Position numbers and translations under genes: made by a program
Virus record (IMG/VR): IMGVR_UViG_3300047557_004377
Span: 1 to 23,498 of that record
Source: a virus
Strand: one strand, 5' to 3'
Length of the DNA: 23,498 bases
Notes under the pieces: model-generated
Told to the model about the DNA's origin: nothing
Databases searched by the model: none
The model's input: only the letters and a program-made list of their open reading frames with translations
Shown: positions 7,694 through 14,286 of the stretch, piece by piece
How positions within the stretch are numbered: position 1 is the first letter of the stretch
Layout: each line of letters starts with the position of its first letter

Positions 7694-9508
7694 TTAAACT
7701 ACAACCCAATAACTACCACTGGGAATAGTGATGTCAATACCAGAAGTAATAGCGATAACACCAGCTGTTACTGCGTTTTTATTTGTTGTGATTGTGTAGT
7801 TTGCAGTTACAACTTGATCGTTCTCATAGAAAATCTCATCAGTGCCACCACCTGTGGCACCTCCCCCACCTGCTTCTCCCCAAGTCAAATTACCGGAGGC
7901 ATCACTGATTAGGGCGTAACCAGAGACAGCTGCATCCCCAGATGGTAGTGTCCATGTTACGTTAGACGGAACAACGGATGCTGACCTGAAGGCAACCCAG
8001 TTACTTGCGTCTGCATCAGGGAAAACAATGCCGCTACCAAATGTTCCACTGCCTGAAACAGCTAAAGATCCGCTGGTTAGCAATCCTGAACCAAAGATGC
8101 CACTGCCACTTGCGGTGACATTGCCTGTAAAAGAACTCTGAGCAATAGGTGTGCCCCAGGAAAGATTTCCAGATGTGTCACTGATTAATGCATAACCTGA
8201 TACAGCTGCATTTCCAGAGGGCAATATCCAGATAACGTTAGATGGGACAACAGGCGCAGATTGAAATGCAACCCAGTTACTCTTATCAGCGTCTAAGAAA
8301 ACAATGCCGCTACCAAATGTACCGCTACCAGAAACGGTGAGATCTCCACTGGTCAATAGACCAGAGCCAAAAATGCCACTACCACTGGCGGTCATGTTAC
8401 CAGTGAAGGTGGAGTTAAAGTTAAATACGTTTGCGTTTAACGTTTCAAAACTTGCAACAGTTCCGTTAAAACTATTACCTGTAATTGTTGCTCCGGAAAG
8501 ATAATTAAATGTTCCCGAGACGCCTGTTACAACCGAAAACAGTGCCGATGTTCCTGTAATATTCGTGCCACTTAAGGTGCCAGTGACTTGAATTCCCGAC
8601 TCAAAATAACTGTTTCCTGAAACAATTAAATTACCGCTGTAAACAACAAAATCACCGCCTATATAACCAGCGCCACTTGGCACAACCCAATTTGTTGTGC
8701 CATCTGCATTGGTTGAAAGAATGTAGCCTGCAGTGCCAACACTGCTTGGGAAGGAAAATAAACCCCTTGGTCTAACATCACCAGAACCACTGACGAAAGT
8801 AACGCCATTTGCAATGAATTGATTTCCGGATACGGTTGAGAAAGTACCGGTTGTCCCTTGAACTAAATTACCAGTAATCGTTTGTCCGGATAATCTAGAT
8901 GTAAATATGCCAGTGACACCACTAATTAAGGCACCAGATAAAGATTGATAAATACCGGTGGCACCACTAATTGTGGTTCCAGTGATGCCGACAGCATATA
9001 AATAATCACCGCTAATAACCTGACCAGTTATTCCACTTGCTCTGATTACATTACCGGTAATTGTTGCACCACTAAAATTAGTTGCAGTCGCAGATACAAA
9101 TGCCGCGTTGGTTGCGCTAAGCGAATTAAAAGTGCCAGTATTTCCGTTTACGTTTACACCAAGAATGGATGTCCCGGTAATCGTTACACCACTGATTAAA
9201 CCGGTGCTTACAATACCGCTGGTTACAAAGTTATTAATAAATGCAGTGCCTGAAACATTCAGGTCATGCTGCAGGTTTGCATTGCCAGATACGTTAAGAG
9301 TTCCACCAACAACTAAATTGTTGGTAATGGTGCCCCCAGTGAGTTGTAGATAGTAATTATTTAAATAAGCCTTATGTTCTGCTACAGTAAACTTCTTATT
9401 CTTGAGACCTGGATCAACTTCAGAAACATCAACTACGGTAAATAGGTCGGCATCGTCGATGTCGACCGAAGTGATTCCTGGTAATTCAGTGATCCGCCTG
9501 TTGGCCAC
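7694..9508 (-). CDS. Long Gly/Ser/Thr-rich tail fibre
   Basis: 604 residues from a GTG start at 9508 (MANRRITELPGI). The N-terminal 60 residues (DIDDADLFTVVDVSEVDPGL, then KNKKFTVAEHKAYL) match the start of phage fibre proteins that dock to the tail. Residues about 60-370 are a run of short strand repeats such as SGxTGxFxSLSGxxITG, expected for a beta-helical shaft. Residues about 370-560 hold two copies of a 92-residue module (SGSGIFGSGLLTSG … WVAFxSAxVVPSNVxWxLPS … GYALISDxSGNLxWG). The C-terminus is a short beta domain after a glycine hinge (GGGGATGGGTDE). It is the first gene of the fibre block. A TATAAT (9542-9537, minus strand) lies 29 bases upstream. It is probably a long fibre; the target is unknown. 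Confidence 0.8.
   Translation of the reverse strand: MANRRITELPGITSVDIDDADLFTVVDVSEVDPGLKNKKFTVAEHKAYLNNYYLQLTGGTITNNLVVGGTLNVSGNANLQHDLNVSGTAFINNFVTSGIVSTGLISGVTITGTSILGVNVNGNTGTFNSLSATNAAFVSATATNFSGATITGNVIRASGITGQVISGDYLYAVGITGTTISGATGIYQSLSGALISGVTGIFTSRLSGQTITGNLVQGTTGTFSTVSGNQFIANGVTFVSGSGDVRPRGLFSFPSSVGTAGYILSTNADGTTNWVVPSGAGYIGGDFVVYSGNLIVSGNSYFESGIQVTGTLSGTNITGTSALFSVVTGVSGTFNYLSGATITGNSFNGTVASFETLNANVFNFNSTFTGNMTASGSGIFGSGLLTSGDLTVSGSGTFGSGIVFLDADKSNWVAFQSAPVVPSNVIWILPSGNAAVSGYALISDTSGNLSWGTPIAQSSFTGNVTASGSGIFGSGLLTSGSLAVSGSGTFGSGIVFPDADASNWVAFRSASVVPSNVTWTLPSGDAAVSGYALISDASGNLTWGEAGGGGATGGGTDEIFYENDQVVTANYTITTNKNAVTAGVIAITSGIDITIPSGSYWVVV
7878..8411. repeat. 276-base tandem duplication inside the long fibre gene
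   Basis: The block 7878-8153 is repeated from 8154 to about 8411 at an exact 276-base (92-codon) offset, for example CCCCAAG/CCCCAGG at 7878 and 8154 and the shared AAAACAATGCCGCTACCAAA. Many differences are synonymous or conservative, so the duplication is not recent. Confidence 0.85.
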
Positions 9509-9536
9509 GTATACGCCTGCAAACCTTATAACTAAA

Positions 9537-9542
9537 ATTATA
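9537..9542 (-). promoter_or_regulatory. Candidate -10 box before the long fibre gene
   Basis: A perfect TATAAT on the minus strand lies 29 bases before the GTG at 9508, in the 52-base gap after the membrane-protein gene. No good -35 hexamer is seen at the usual distance. Confidence 0.35.
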
Positions 9543-9560
9543 GTTTAGGTTTGCCGTATT

Positions 9561-9905
9561 TTATTTTACCTTTATCTCGATCTGTGGCAACAAACGAGAA
9601 CCAACTCCCCACAAGGCTTGCACGCCAGTTACCAGACCGCAAGCCAGTAAAATCACAAGCAATAGCTCTGCAACAGTGAAGTTACGCCTTAGGTAAATAA
9701 TCTGAGGTTGTTGTGGCTGAGGTATCGATGGACGCATGGATGGGGGTGGTTCAACCAGGCGTTGAGGCTGTGGTTCGGCAGCGGCTTGAGCAATGGCACG
9801 CTCCCTAGCTACGGCTTTAAGCATCTCGATTTGCTCAGCCGATAGCTTGACTGGTTGCTGAAATGCTGTTGGGATATTGTCTTGGACTTGTTCGTCCATG
9901 GTCAT
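9561..9905 (-). CDS. Single-pass membrane protein with Pro/Gln-rich linker
   Basis: 114 residues. The N-terminal 45 residues are soluble and helical (LSAEQIEMLKAVARERAIAQ). A Pro/Gln-rich linker follows (PPPSMRPSIPQPQQPQ), then a basic RRN, one hydrophobic segment at about 78-97 (VAELLLVILLACGLVTGVQA) and a short C-terminal tail ending EIKVK. Basic residues before the segment suggest the N-terminus faces the cytoplasm. The ATG at 9905 has a second ATG two codons later. It lies between the fibre block and the divergent plus-strand operon. A lysis or virion membrane role is possible, but one membrane segment and position alone cannot tell; the family is not recognised. Confidence 0.7.
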   Translation of the reverse strand: MTMDEQVQDNIPTAFQQPVKLSAEQIEMLKAVARERAIAQAAAEPQPQRLVEPPPSMRPSIPQPQQPQIIYLRRNFTVAELLLVILLACGLVTGVQALWGVGSRLLPQIEIKVK

Positions 9906-9953
9906 AACAACTCTTGTTCAAATACATTAGCATTTAACCAAAACAGTTGAGGT
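9906..9953. promoter_or_regulatory. Divergent intergenic region with small dyad
   Basis: These 48 bases separate the minus-strand membrane gene from the plus-strand HTH operon, so they should hold promoters for both directions. A dyad AACAA-CTC-TTGTT sits at 9906-9918, touching the minus-strand start codon. TTGAGGT precedes the plus-strand ATG almost directly. No full sigma-70 promoter is clear. Confidence 0.35.
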
Positions 9954-10430
9954 ATGTCTTACGGAATTCGCAAAGGCCTGGAGGATGTTGCGCAAGAACT
10001 TAAAGGAATTCGCAACATTCTCTCCAGTATGTGGGCCTTGCAAAAAGGTGCGGACGATAAGGGTGCGACAAACCCCGAGGTCTACGCCGATGAATATATC
10101 TCGACAGATGAGTGTGCCAGGCGACTGTCTGTCTCGGATCAAACAATCCGTAACTGGATCTCCATCGGCAAGAACAGCACCAGGATAGGTGGATGGGTGG
10201 AAGGAATTCATTACGTCAATATCGACCCTGGCACTAACAAGAAAAGCAAAATTCGCATCCCTTGGAACCATCTGGTGCGATCCTTTGCCAAAAATCCCGA
10301 GACGGCCTTAAGCAATTATAAAGAAACCGATCACAGTAGCTACAGGGTAAATAAGTACTCCATTGATGCTTACTTAAACGAATTAGAGCAAAATCAAGAT
10401 GCAGAAGAAGAGAATACCCCTGGCTCATAG
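9954..10430 (+). CDS. Helix-turn-helix DNA-binding protein, first gene of the metabolism operon
   Basis: 158 residues. Residues 47-72 (DEYISTDECARRLSVSDQTI then RNWISIGK) form a MerR/excisionase-type helix-turn-helix. Next come a wing-like stretch (GGWVEGIHYVNI) and RIPWNHLVRSFAKNP at about 101-115, a layout often seen in phage HTH_17-type proteins. The N-terminal 30 residues (RKGLEDVAQELKGIRNILSS) look like a dimerising helix. The ATG at 9954 has GAGG very close upstream, so the spacing is short. Being first in a plus-strand operon opposite the structural genes, it may be the operon's regulator. Target sites are unknown; excisionase function cannot be excluded. Confidence 0.7.
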   Translation: MSYGIRKGLEDVAQELKGIRNILSSMWALQKGADDKGATNPEVYADEYISTDECARRLSVSDQTIRNWISIGKNSTRIGGWVEGIHYVNIDPGTNKKSKIRIPWNHLVRSFAKNPETALSNYKETDHSSYRVNKYSIDAYLNELEQNQDAEEENTPGS

Positions 10431-10881
10431 GTTTGAAAGCTTCTCAATCGAGGAGGTAACAATCTGCAATTACCAGGAGATACTTCCGGTTTCTCTGGCT
10501 TTGCAGGTGGAGTGCTTCATGCCACCAGAAGGATCTTTTGATGACGAATGCCTGCGTCGTTACCTTGAGATCATTCGGAACTACGAAGAAGAAGACGTTA
10601 ACTCAAACATGACTCTCGCCAACCGTCTTCGTGTCGCATTCAGGGATATGAAGCCGGACACTATTTGTAGCAAATTCCCAGCGGCGGAGCTTCCCCTTAA
10701 GCGGAGGCTGCGTTGCGTAGCTGAGTATCTGATTCGTTCCGGGGAGTTCGACAAATTACGGGACGAAAAAGGTAAACTGATTAAAAAACGTGGAGTCCTT
10801 GGCAAACTGGTGGTTATCTACCAACCACTACCAAAGCTCCAAGAAGTATTACAAAAGCAAGGATTGACATCCAATGAATAG
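10399..10881 (+). CDS. Unknown basic helical protein of the metabolism operon
   Basis: 160 residues from the ATG at 10399, which overlaps the preceding gene by 32 bases. I do not recognise the family. The middle is rich in charged helices (ECLRRYLEIIRNYEEEDVNS) and the C-terminal part is basic (KLRDEKGKLIKKRGVLGK, then LVVIYQPLPKLQEVL). It has no signal peptide or membrane segment. A strong GAGGAGGT at about 10450 lies inside the reading frame without a suitably spaced start after it, so it is probably only codons for E-E-V. The end overlaps the next gene's ATG by eight bases, which supports expression as part of the operon. Function is unknown. Confidence 0.65.
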   Translation: MQKKRIPLAHRFESFSIEEVTICNYQEILPVSLALQVECFMPPEGSFDDECLRRYLEIIRNYEEEDVNSNMTLANRLRVAFRDMKPDTICSKFPAAELPLKRRLRCVAEYLIRSGEFDKLRDEKGKLIKKRGVLGKLVVIYQPLPKLQEVLQKQGLTSNE

Positions 10882-11260
10882 AAGAGAAAAGCTCATTGCC
10901 CAGGCACTTGGTCCCGATATCGATGACACCAAAGTCAGGATGCTGGATGCAACCGTGCGCCTAATCCTTGGTGATATGGGTGAGCACTACTTCAAAATGT
11001 GGGAAGCTGAAGGGCCAGGGGTGATGGTCTTTCAACCGAAAAACAAAGAACGTTCGATGTTCTTCTGGACACTCAAAGAGATTCACTCAGCCCAAGAGGA
11101 GTGTGAGCGCTCGAACGATGGGGACTTGGCCGAGAGCTTCCGTCGTATTCTTTCTGCGGCACAGAAGATTGATCCAACAGAAAAAGCTGGATATGTCATC
11201 AACGATGATGAGGGTATCCGCTATTTTGAAATCGACTATAACAAGGCAACTGATTCGTAA
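10874..11260 (+). CDS. Unknown acidic protein of the metabolism operon
   Basis: 128 residues, ATG at 10874 overlapping the previous stop by eight bases. The protein is acidic and mixed alpha/beta: REKLIAQALGPDIDDTKV, RLILGDMGEHYFKMWEAEG, and a C-terminal strand region (AGYVINDDEGIRYFEIDYN). It has no membrane segment, signal peptide or Cys/His metal cluster. Its TAA and the ATG of the methyltransferase-like gene share one base (TAATG), so the two are translationally coupled and may act together. I cannot name the family. Confidence 0.65.
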   Translation: MNRREKLIAQALGPDIDDTKVRMLDATVRLILGDMGEHYFKMWEAEGPGVMVFQPKNKERSMFFWTLKEIHSAQEECERSNDGDLAESFRRILSAAQKIDPTEKAGYVINDDEGIRYFEIDYNKATDS

Positions 11261-11847
11261 TGGCAATTACCAAAAGCGGCATGCGCCGTGAGGATCTAGA
11301 GCTCATTACTAATGCAGATCTTGTTGCGGCAGCGCATGGCTTAATGGGTCACATCGACTTGGATGTGGCCAGCTCTGAGTTGGCAAATGAGTATGTCAAT
11401 GCAAAAAACTTTTTCACACCCACCGATGATGGCTTGAACGATCAACAGTGGTTCGGAAAGGTTTACTTATTCCCACCCAGTGGTACTTACTTCTGGGATA
11501 AGGCGAATGAACGATGGAAGATGACAAGGGCTTGCTCGCCAACTTTGACATCGTCTCATGCAGTGTGGTTCCGGCGTCTCTTCAAAGCCTGGTACCACAA
11601 TGAAATTGAAGAGGGATTGTATTTTTCCAACTGTCCTGACATGTTTCGTTACGAACAGCGGCTATTTGATTTCCCGGTGTGCATTTTGCGTACTGTGCCA
11701 ACACTTGTTGCAAGAACAAACGAGGGAATTAAGAAGCACAACACCTGTACTTCATTCCTAGTTTATCTGCAACCCAAGGACAATATCGGTGAGGCGACCC
11801 AGAGATTTGTCGATATTTACTCCGAAAAAGGCCGTGTTCTTTGCTGA
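11260..11847 (+). CDS. Phage Dam-type N6-adenine methyltransferase family protein with altered motif
   Basis: 195 residues. Residues about 15-60 follow the phage Dam-like N6-adenine methyltransferase layout: IDLDVASSELANEYVNAKNF, then FTPTDDGLNDQQW-G. In that family the next element is a catalytic (D/N)PP(Y/W). Here it reads YLFPPSGTYFWDK, so the usual acidic/amide residue and aromatic are replaced. Later parts (LTSSHAVWFRRLFKAWY, YFSNCPDMFRYEQRLFDFPV, then TSFLVYLQP) resemble the family's remaining core. It may methylate phage DNA against host restriction, or may be a non-catalytic relative. The ATG at 11260 is coupled to the preceding gene; dCTP deaminase follows 32 bases after the stop. 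Confidence 0.7.
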   Translation: MAITKSGMRREDLELITNADLVAAAHGLMGHIDLDVASSELANEYVNAKNFFTPTDDGLNDQQWFGKVYLFPPSGTYFWDKANERWKMTRACSPTLTSSHAVWFRRLFKAWYHNEIEEGLYFSNCPDMFRYEQRLFDFPVCILRTVPTLVARTNEGIKKHNTCTSFLVYLQPKDNIGEATQRFVDIYSEKGRVLC

Positions 11848-11879
11848 ATCATTTATATTGAAAAAGCTTCAAAGGGTTT

Positions 11880-12467
11880 ATGAGCGTTCTCTGCGATAAA
11901 GAAATCCGCCGTCTTGCGGAAGAAGATGAGATGATTGTTCCGTTTCAGGATCATCTCGTTAGCAAAGAAGATGGTCGTCGTATTCTCAGCTATGGACTTA
12001 GCTCCTATGGATACGACATTCGTTTATCGCCCGAGCAATGCCTGATCTTTGGACGCATCTCAGAAGGAGAGTGTGATCCAAAGGATTTCAAGCCTGAAAT
12101 CTTAACAAAAGCTGAACTCTTGGAAGACGAAAAGGGTAAGTATTTCCTTCTGCCGCCCTATGGCTATTGCCTGGGAGTTGCACGTGAGCGACTGAAACTG
12201 CCACGGGATGTGACTGTGGTTGCCGTTGGTAAATCTACTTATGCCCGATCGGGAATCCTGGTTAATATCACGCCTGCCGAAAGTGGTTGGGAGGGATACC
12301 TGACACTTGAGATTAGTAACTGCACGGGATTATTTAACCGCATCTACGCAGATGAAGGTGTGACTCAGCTCCTTTTCTATCGCGGTAATCCTTGCGAGGT
12401 CAGCTACCAGGACCGTAAGGGTAAATATCAGAACCAGGCGCCTGAAGTTGTGTTCAGCAAAGTCTGA
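11880..12467 (+). CDS. dcd: dCTP deaminase
   Basis: 195 residues, the usual length. Deaminates dCTP to dUTP, feeding dTTP synthesis in the cytosol. Family motifs are in order: SSYGYDIRLSPE (about 39-50), VAVGKSTYARSGILVNITPA (about 114-133), the SGWEGYLTLEISN strand with the glutamate that corresponds to the catalytic residue, then GVTQLLFYRG and the C-terminal DRKGKYQNQ. The S/T-x-A-R pattern that binds the nucleotide is intact, so it should be active. A bifunctional dCTP deaminase/dUTPase cannot be excluded. The ATG at 11880 comes 32 bases after the methyltransferase-like gene. It is last in the operon, and its TGA abuts the stop of the convergent gene (TGATCA). Confidence 0.92.
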   Translation: MSVLCDKEIRRLAEEDEMIVPFQDHLVSKEDGRRILSYGLSSYGYDIRLSPEQCLIFGRISEGECDPKDFKPEILTKAELLEDEKGKYFLLPPYGYCLGVARERLKLPRDVTVVAVGKSTYARSGILVNITPAESGWEGYLTLEISNCTGLFNRIYADEGVTQLLFYRGNPCEVSYQDRKGKYQNQAPEVVFSKV

Positions 12468-12929
12468 TCAACCGAAACCATCCAGGTAGTTGTAGGCACG
12501 GCCAGTGCGTGGCTGAGGTTTGTCGGGGTAGTTCACGCTGCCCCTGGCACCTGGCGCATCACCCAAGCTTGGCAATGTAACACCACGACGTGATGCTTCT
12601 TGCCTGCTAACAGTATTGCCAATGATTGGATACCTGGTATCTGCTTGGGACCGATATTTACCAGCGACTCTTGCTGCACTTAGAAACCTAGCTACACGAT
12701 TCTGTTGTACAGCATTTTCTGTATCAGCGGCTGCTGCAGTATTTCTCTCTTGTGGATCTAATCTACGAAGGTCAACATCGTATTGACGTTCTGGCGTCAG
12801 ATCACTGACTTCACCACCGGAAGAACCAGAGTCTTGCCTTGGGTCGTACTGAAGACGACCACGAAAACCAACCGGAGTATCTACCGGTTCGTTGATGTTT
12901 TCGCGACGTGGGTTATAGAATCTTGCCAT
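12468..12929 (-). CDS. Unknown Arg-rich hydrophilic phage protein
   Basis: 153 residues. The protein is basic, rich in Arg, Asp, Gly and Pro, and looks largely disordered (ARFYNPRRENINEPVDTPVG, TPERQYDVDLRRLDPQERN, PDKPQPRTGRAYNYLDGFG). A central helical stretch (AVQQNRVARFLSAARVAGKY) is the only compact-looking part. There are no catalytic motifs or membrane segments. Its stop touches that of dcd, so the two genes converge without a spacer. The start is ATG at 12929, with a short divergent gap to the plus-strand gene at 12971. Such composition is common in minor virion proteins; function is unknown. Confidence 0.65.
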   Translation of the reverse strand: MARFYNPRRENINEPVDTPVGFRGRLQYDPRQDSGSSGGEVSDLTPERQYDVDLRRLDPQERNTAAAADTENAVQQNRVARFLSAARVAGKYRSQADTRYPIIGNTVSRQEASRRGVTLPSLGDAPGARGSVNYPDKPQPRTGRAYNYLDGFG

Positions 12930-12970
12930 GTTAATATTGTAATCGAGGCAATTTAGGCCAGGATATTCTC

Positions 12971-13327
12971 ATGCATAGCTCTGCTGATTACCGCGACGGT
13001 CTCGGTCAAAACATCATTGACGAAGTAATGTGCCGTTGTCTGAACCAGGCAACATTCGGTACTCAACTCGACAATGAAGAAAATGATGTGCCATTATATG
13101 ATCAGTACAATCGCGGATTGACGTTATGCGAGGACGGAATTCCAAGGCGGAGCCTGGAGATCGAGGGGGCACGGCCTGGAATGACGGGATTTATTCCGTC
13201 GATGGAGGAAGCAATGGAGATGTACCCAGCTTCATCGCCACGACCGAAGACGATGATGATGGACTTGGGCGAAGCACCGGAAATGGAAATGATGCTGTCG
13301 CAGAAAAGACGTGGTTTGCTCCGGTAG
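12971..13327 (+). CDS. Unknown Met-rich protein overlapping the DUF3310 gene
   Basis: 118 residues from ATG at 12971, with AGGA about ten bases upstream. The first half is ordinary (SSADYRDGLGQNIIDEVMCR, LDNEENDVPLYDQYNRGL). The second half is rich in methionine and proline (GMTGFIPSMEEAMEMYPASS, KTMMMDLGEAPEMEMML) and ends in a basic tail (QKRRGLLR). Its last 200 bases overlap the frame of the DUF3310 gene as opened from 13126. Either both frames are used or DUF3310 begins further in. I do not recognise the family. It is the first plus-strand gene after the convergent pair. Confidence 0.6.
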   Translation: MHSSADYRDGLGQNIIDEVMCRCLNQATFGTQLDNEENDVPLYDQYNRGLTLCEDGIPRRSLEIEGARPGMTGFIPSMEEAMEMYPASSPRPKTMMMDLGEAPEMEMMLSQKRRGLLR

Positions 13328-13668
13328 ATGATACCGTTTTTGCTCTAACCGATACTGCTGTCGATCTTTCTATCTTGCCTGGATTTTCTTCTGAATGTAA
13401 AGACGGTATATGCCCAGTGCCCTGGGCCGTCAAGGAAGAGGCACCCTTGGTTCAGCCGGACCAGGTGAATCGTCCTCCGCACTATACCGATGGCGGTATT
13501 GAAACAATTGAAGCGATTGAGGCACAGTTGTCCCAGGAAGAGTATGAAGGTTATTTGCGGGGAAACTGTGTAAAATATCTTTGGCGCTGGCGGAACAAAG
13601 GCGGTGTACAGGACCTTGAGAAATGCCGCTGGTATTTAGACAGGTTGATACAGACACAAGAAATCTAG
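13126..13668 (+). CDS. DUF3310 (SaV-type nucleotide-kinase-like) protein with replaced C-terminus
   Basis: The C-terminal 70 residues are a clear DUF3310 domain: VNRPPHYTDGGIETIEAIEA, then GNCVKYLWRWRNKGG and DLEKCRWYLDRLIQ. Such small phage proteins are associated with nucleotide metabolism and DNA modification, though their reaction is not settled. The first 100 residues of this open frame (from an ATG at 13126) are acidic and low-complexity and overlap the previous gene by 200 bases, so the true start is uncertain; a TTG near 13447 behind AAGGAAGAGG is an alternative. The last codons (TQEI, stop at 13668) appear to have come with the HNH gene behind it, because a second, differently coded WYLDRLIQ lies at 14239. 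The domain call is firm; the start is not. Confidence 0.75.
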   Translation: MRGRNSKAEPGDRGGTAWNDGIYSVDGGSNGDVPSFIATTEDDDDGLGRSTGNGNDAVAEKTWFAPVDDTVFALTDTAVDLSILPGFSSECKDGICPVPWAVKEEAPLVQPDQVNRPPHYTDGGIETIEAIEAQLSQEEYEGYLRGNCVKYLWRWRNKGGVQDLEKCRWYLDRLIQTQEI

Positions 13669-13719
13669 TTTTATTGATGGGCAGGCTGTGGTACTATGTG
13701 TTGATCGGCAAAAATCTCT

Positions 13720-14235
13720 GTGAAACACAGACCACTACCATCTCAAGAGGAATTAAAAAATCTTTTTATCTACGATGAAACCAATGGGAGGTTAATATAC
13801 AAAAAACCTCCCTGCCCTAATTTAAAAAATAAAGAAGGAAAACCTGCTGGATCAAAACATAAAGAAGGTGGTTATCAAGTTTGTTACAAACGCAATGTTT
13901 ATTTGCACTGTCGACTTGTTTGGGTTTATGTGCACGGCACTGATCCTGCAGAATTAGAAATAGATCATATAAATGGAAATAGAGCTGATGATCGAATTCA
14001 AAATTTACGTCTTTCTACAAGGGTAGAGCAGCAATGGAATGTTGGGAAAACCAAAAGAAACACAAGTGGTTACAAAGGGGTAAGCTTTTACAAGCGTCTA
14101 AACAAATGGCGTGCCGATATCAGAATAGAAGGTAAGCAGAAAAATCTAGGTTATTTTGAAACTATAGAAGAAGCCAATAACGCTTACCAAAAAGCAGCTG
14201 AAGATTTACATAAACATTTTAAAAACAATAAATAA
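13720..14235 (+). CDS. HNH homing endonuclease with C-terminal AP2 DNA-binding domain
   Basis: 171 residues from a GTG start at 13720. Residues about 60-100 hold an HNH_3 core (CRLVWVYVHGTDP, then EIDHINGNRADDRIQNLRL) with the paired H and N ligands. Residues about 112-165 form an AP2 domain (SGYKGVSFYKRLNKWRADI, then GYFETIEEANNAY). This HNH-AP2 pairing is typical of free-standing phage homing endonucleases, which cut a phage gene lacking them and spread by repair. The coding sequence is visibly more AT-rich than its neighbours, a sign of transfer. It sits exactly between the DUF3310 gene and a displaced copy of that gene's end, so it is a mobile insertion. Catalysis is inferred from the intact motifs. 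Confidence 0.88.
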   Translation: MKHRPLPSQEELKNLFIYDETNGRLIYKKPPCPNLKNKEGKPAGSKHKEGGYQVCYKRNVYLHCRLVWVYVHGTDPAELEIDHINGNRADDRIQNLRLSTRVEQQWNVGKTKRNTSGYKGVSFYKRLNKWRADIRIEGKQKNLGYFETIEEANNAYQKAAEDLHKHFKNNK

Positions 14236-14238
14236 TTG

Positions 14239-14286
14239 TGGTACCTGGACCGTCTCATTCAGTTTGACGAAGCTCAAAAAGGCTGA
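14239..14286 (+). pseudogene. Displaced ancestral C-terminus of the DUF3310 gene
   Basis: Three bases after the HNH stop, the plus strand reads WYLDRLIQFDEAQKG and a TGA at 14284-14286. WYLDRLIQ is the same octapeptide found at the end of the DUF3310 protein (13630-13653), but six of the eight codons differ, all synonymously (the TGG, GAC and CAG codons are unchanged or nearly so). There is no start codon, so it is a remnant. It overlaps the stop of the convergent NblA-like gene by 13 bases, probably the original arrangement. Confidence 0.8.

Noticed and set aside
9927-10271. Minus-strand open frames opposite the HTH gene, and similar long frames opposite the fibre genes
   Set aside because: They are antisense shadows of better-supported genes, with unnatural composition and no ribosome-binding sites.
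10450-10457. Strong GAGGAGGT ribosome-binding site inside the gene at 10399
   Set aside because: No ATG, GTG or TTG lies at a usable distance after it; the bases simply encode E-E-V in the open frame.
13126-13327. Programmed frameshift joining the Met-rich protein to DUF3310
   Set aside because: No X-XXY-YYZ slippery heptamer in the right frame was found in the overlap, and both frames have plausible starts.
13654-14262. Group I intron carrying the HNH gene
   Set aside because: The upstream gene has its own stop and the octapeptide is duplicated with different codons. Splicing out an intron would not need or produce a duplicate.
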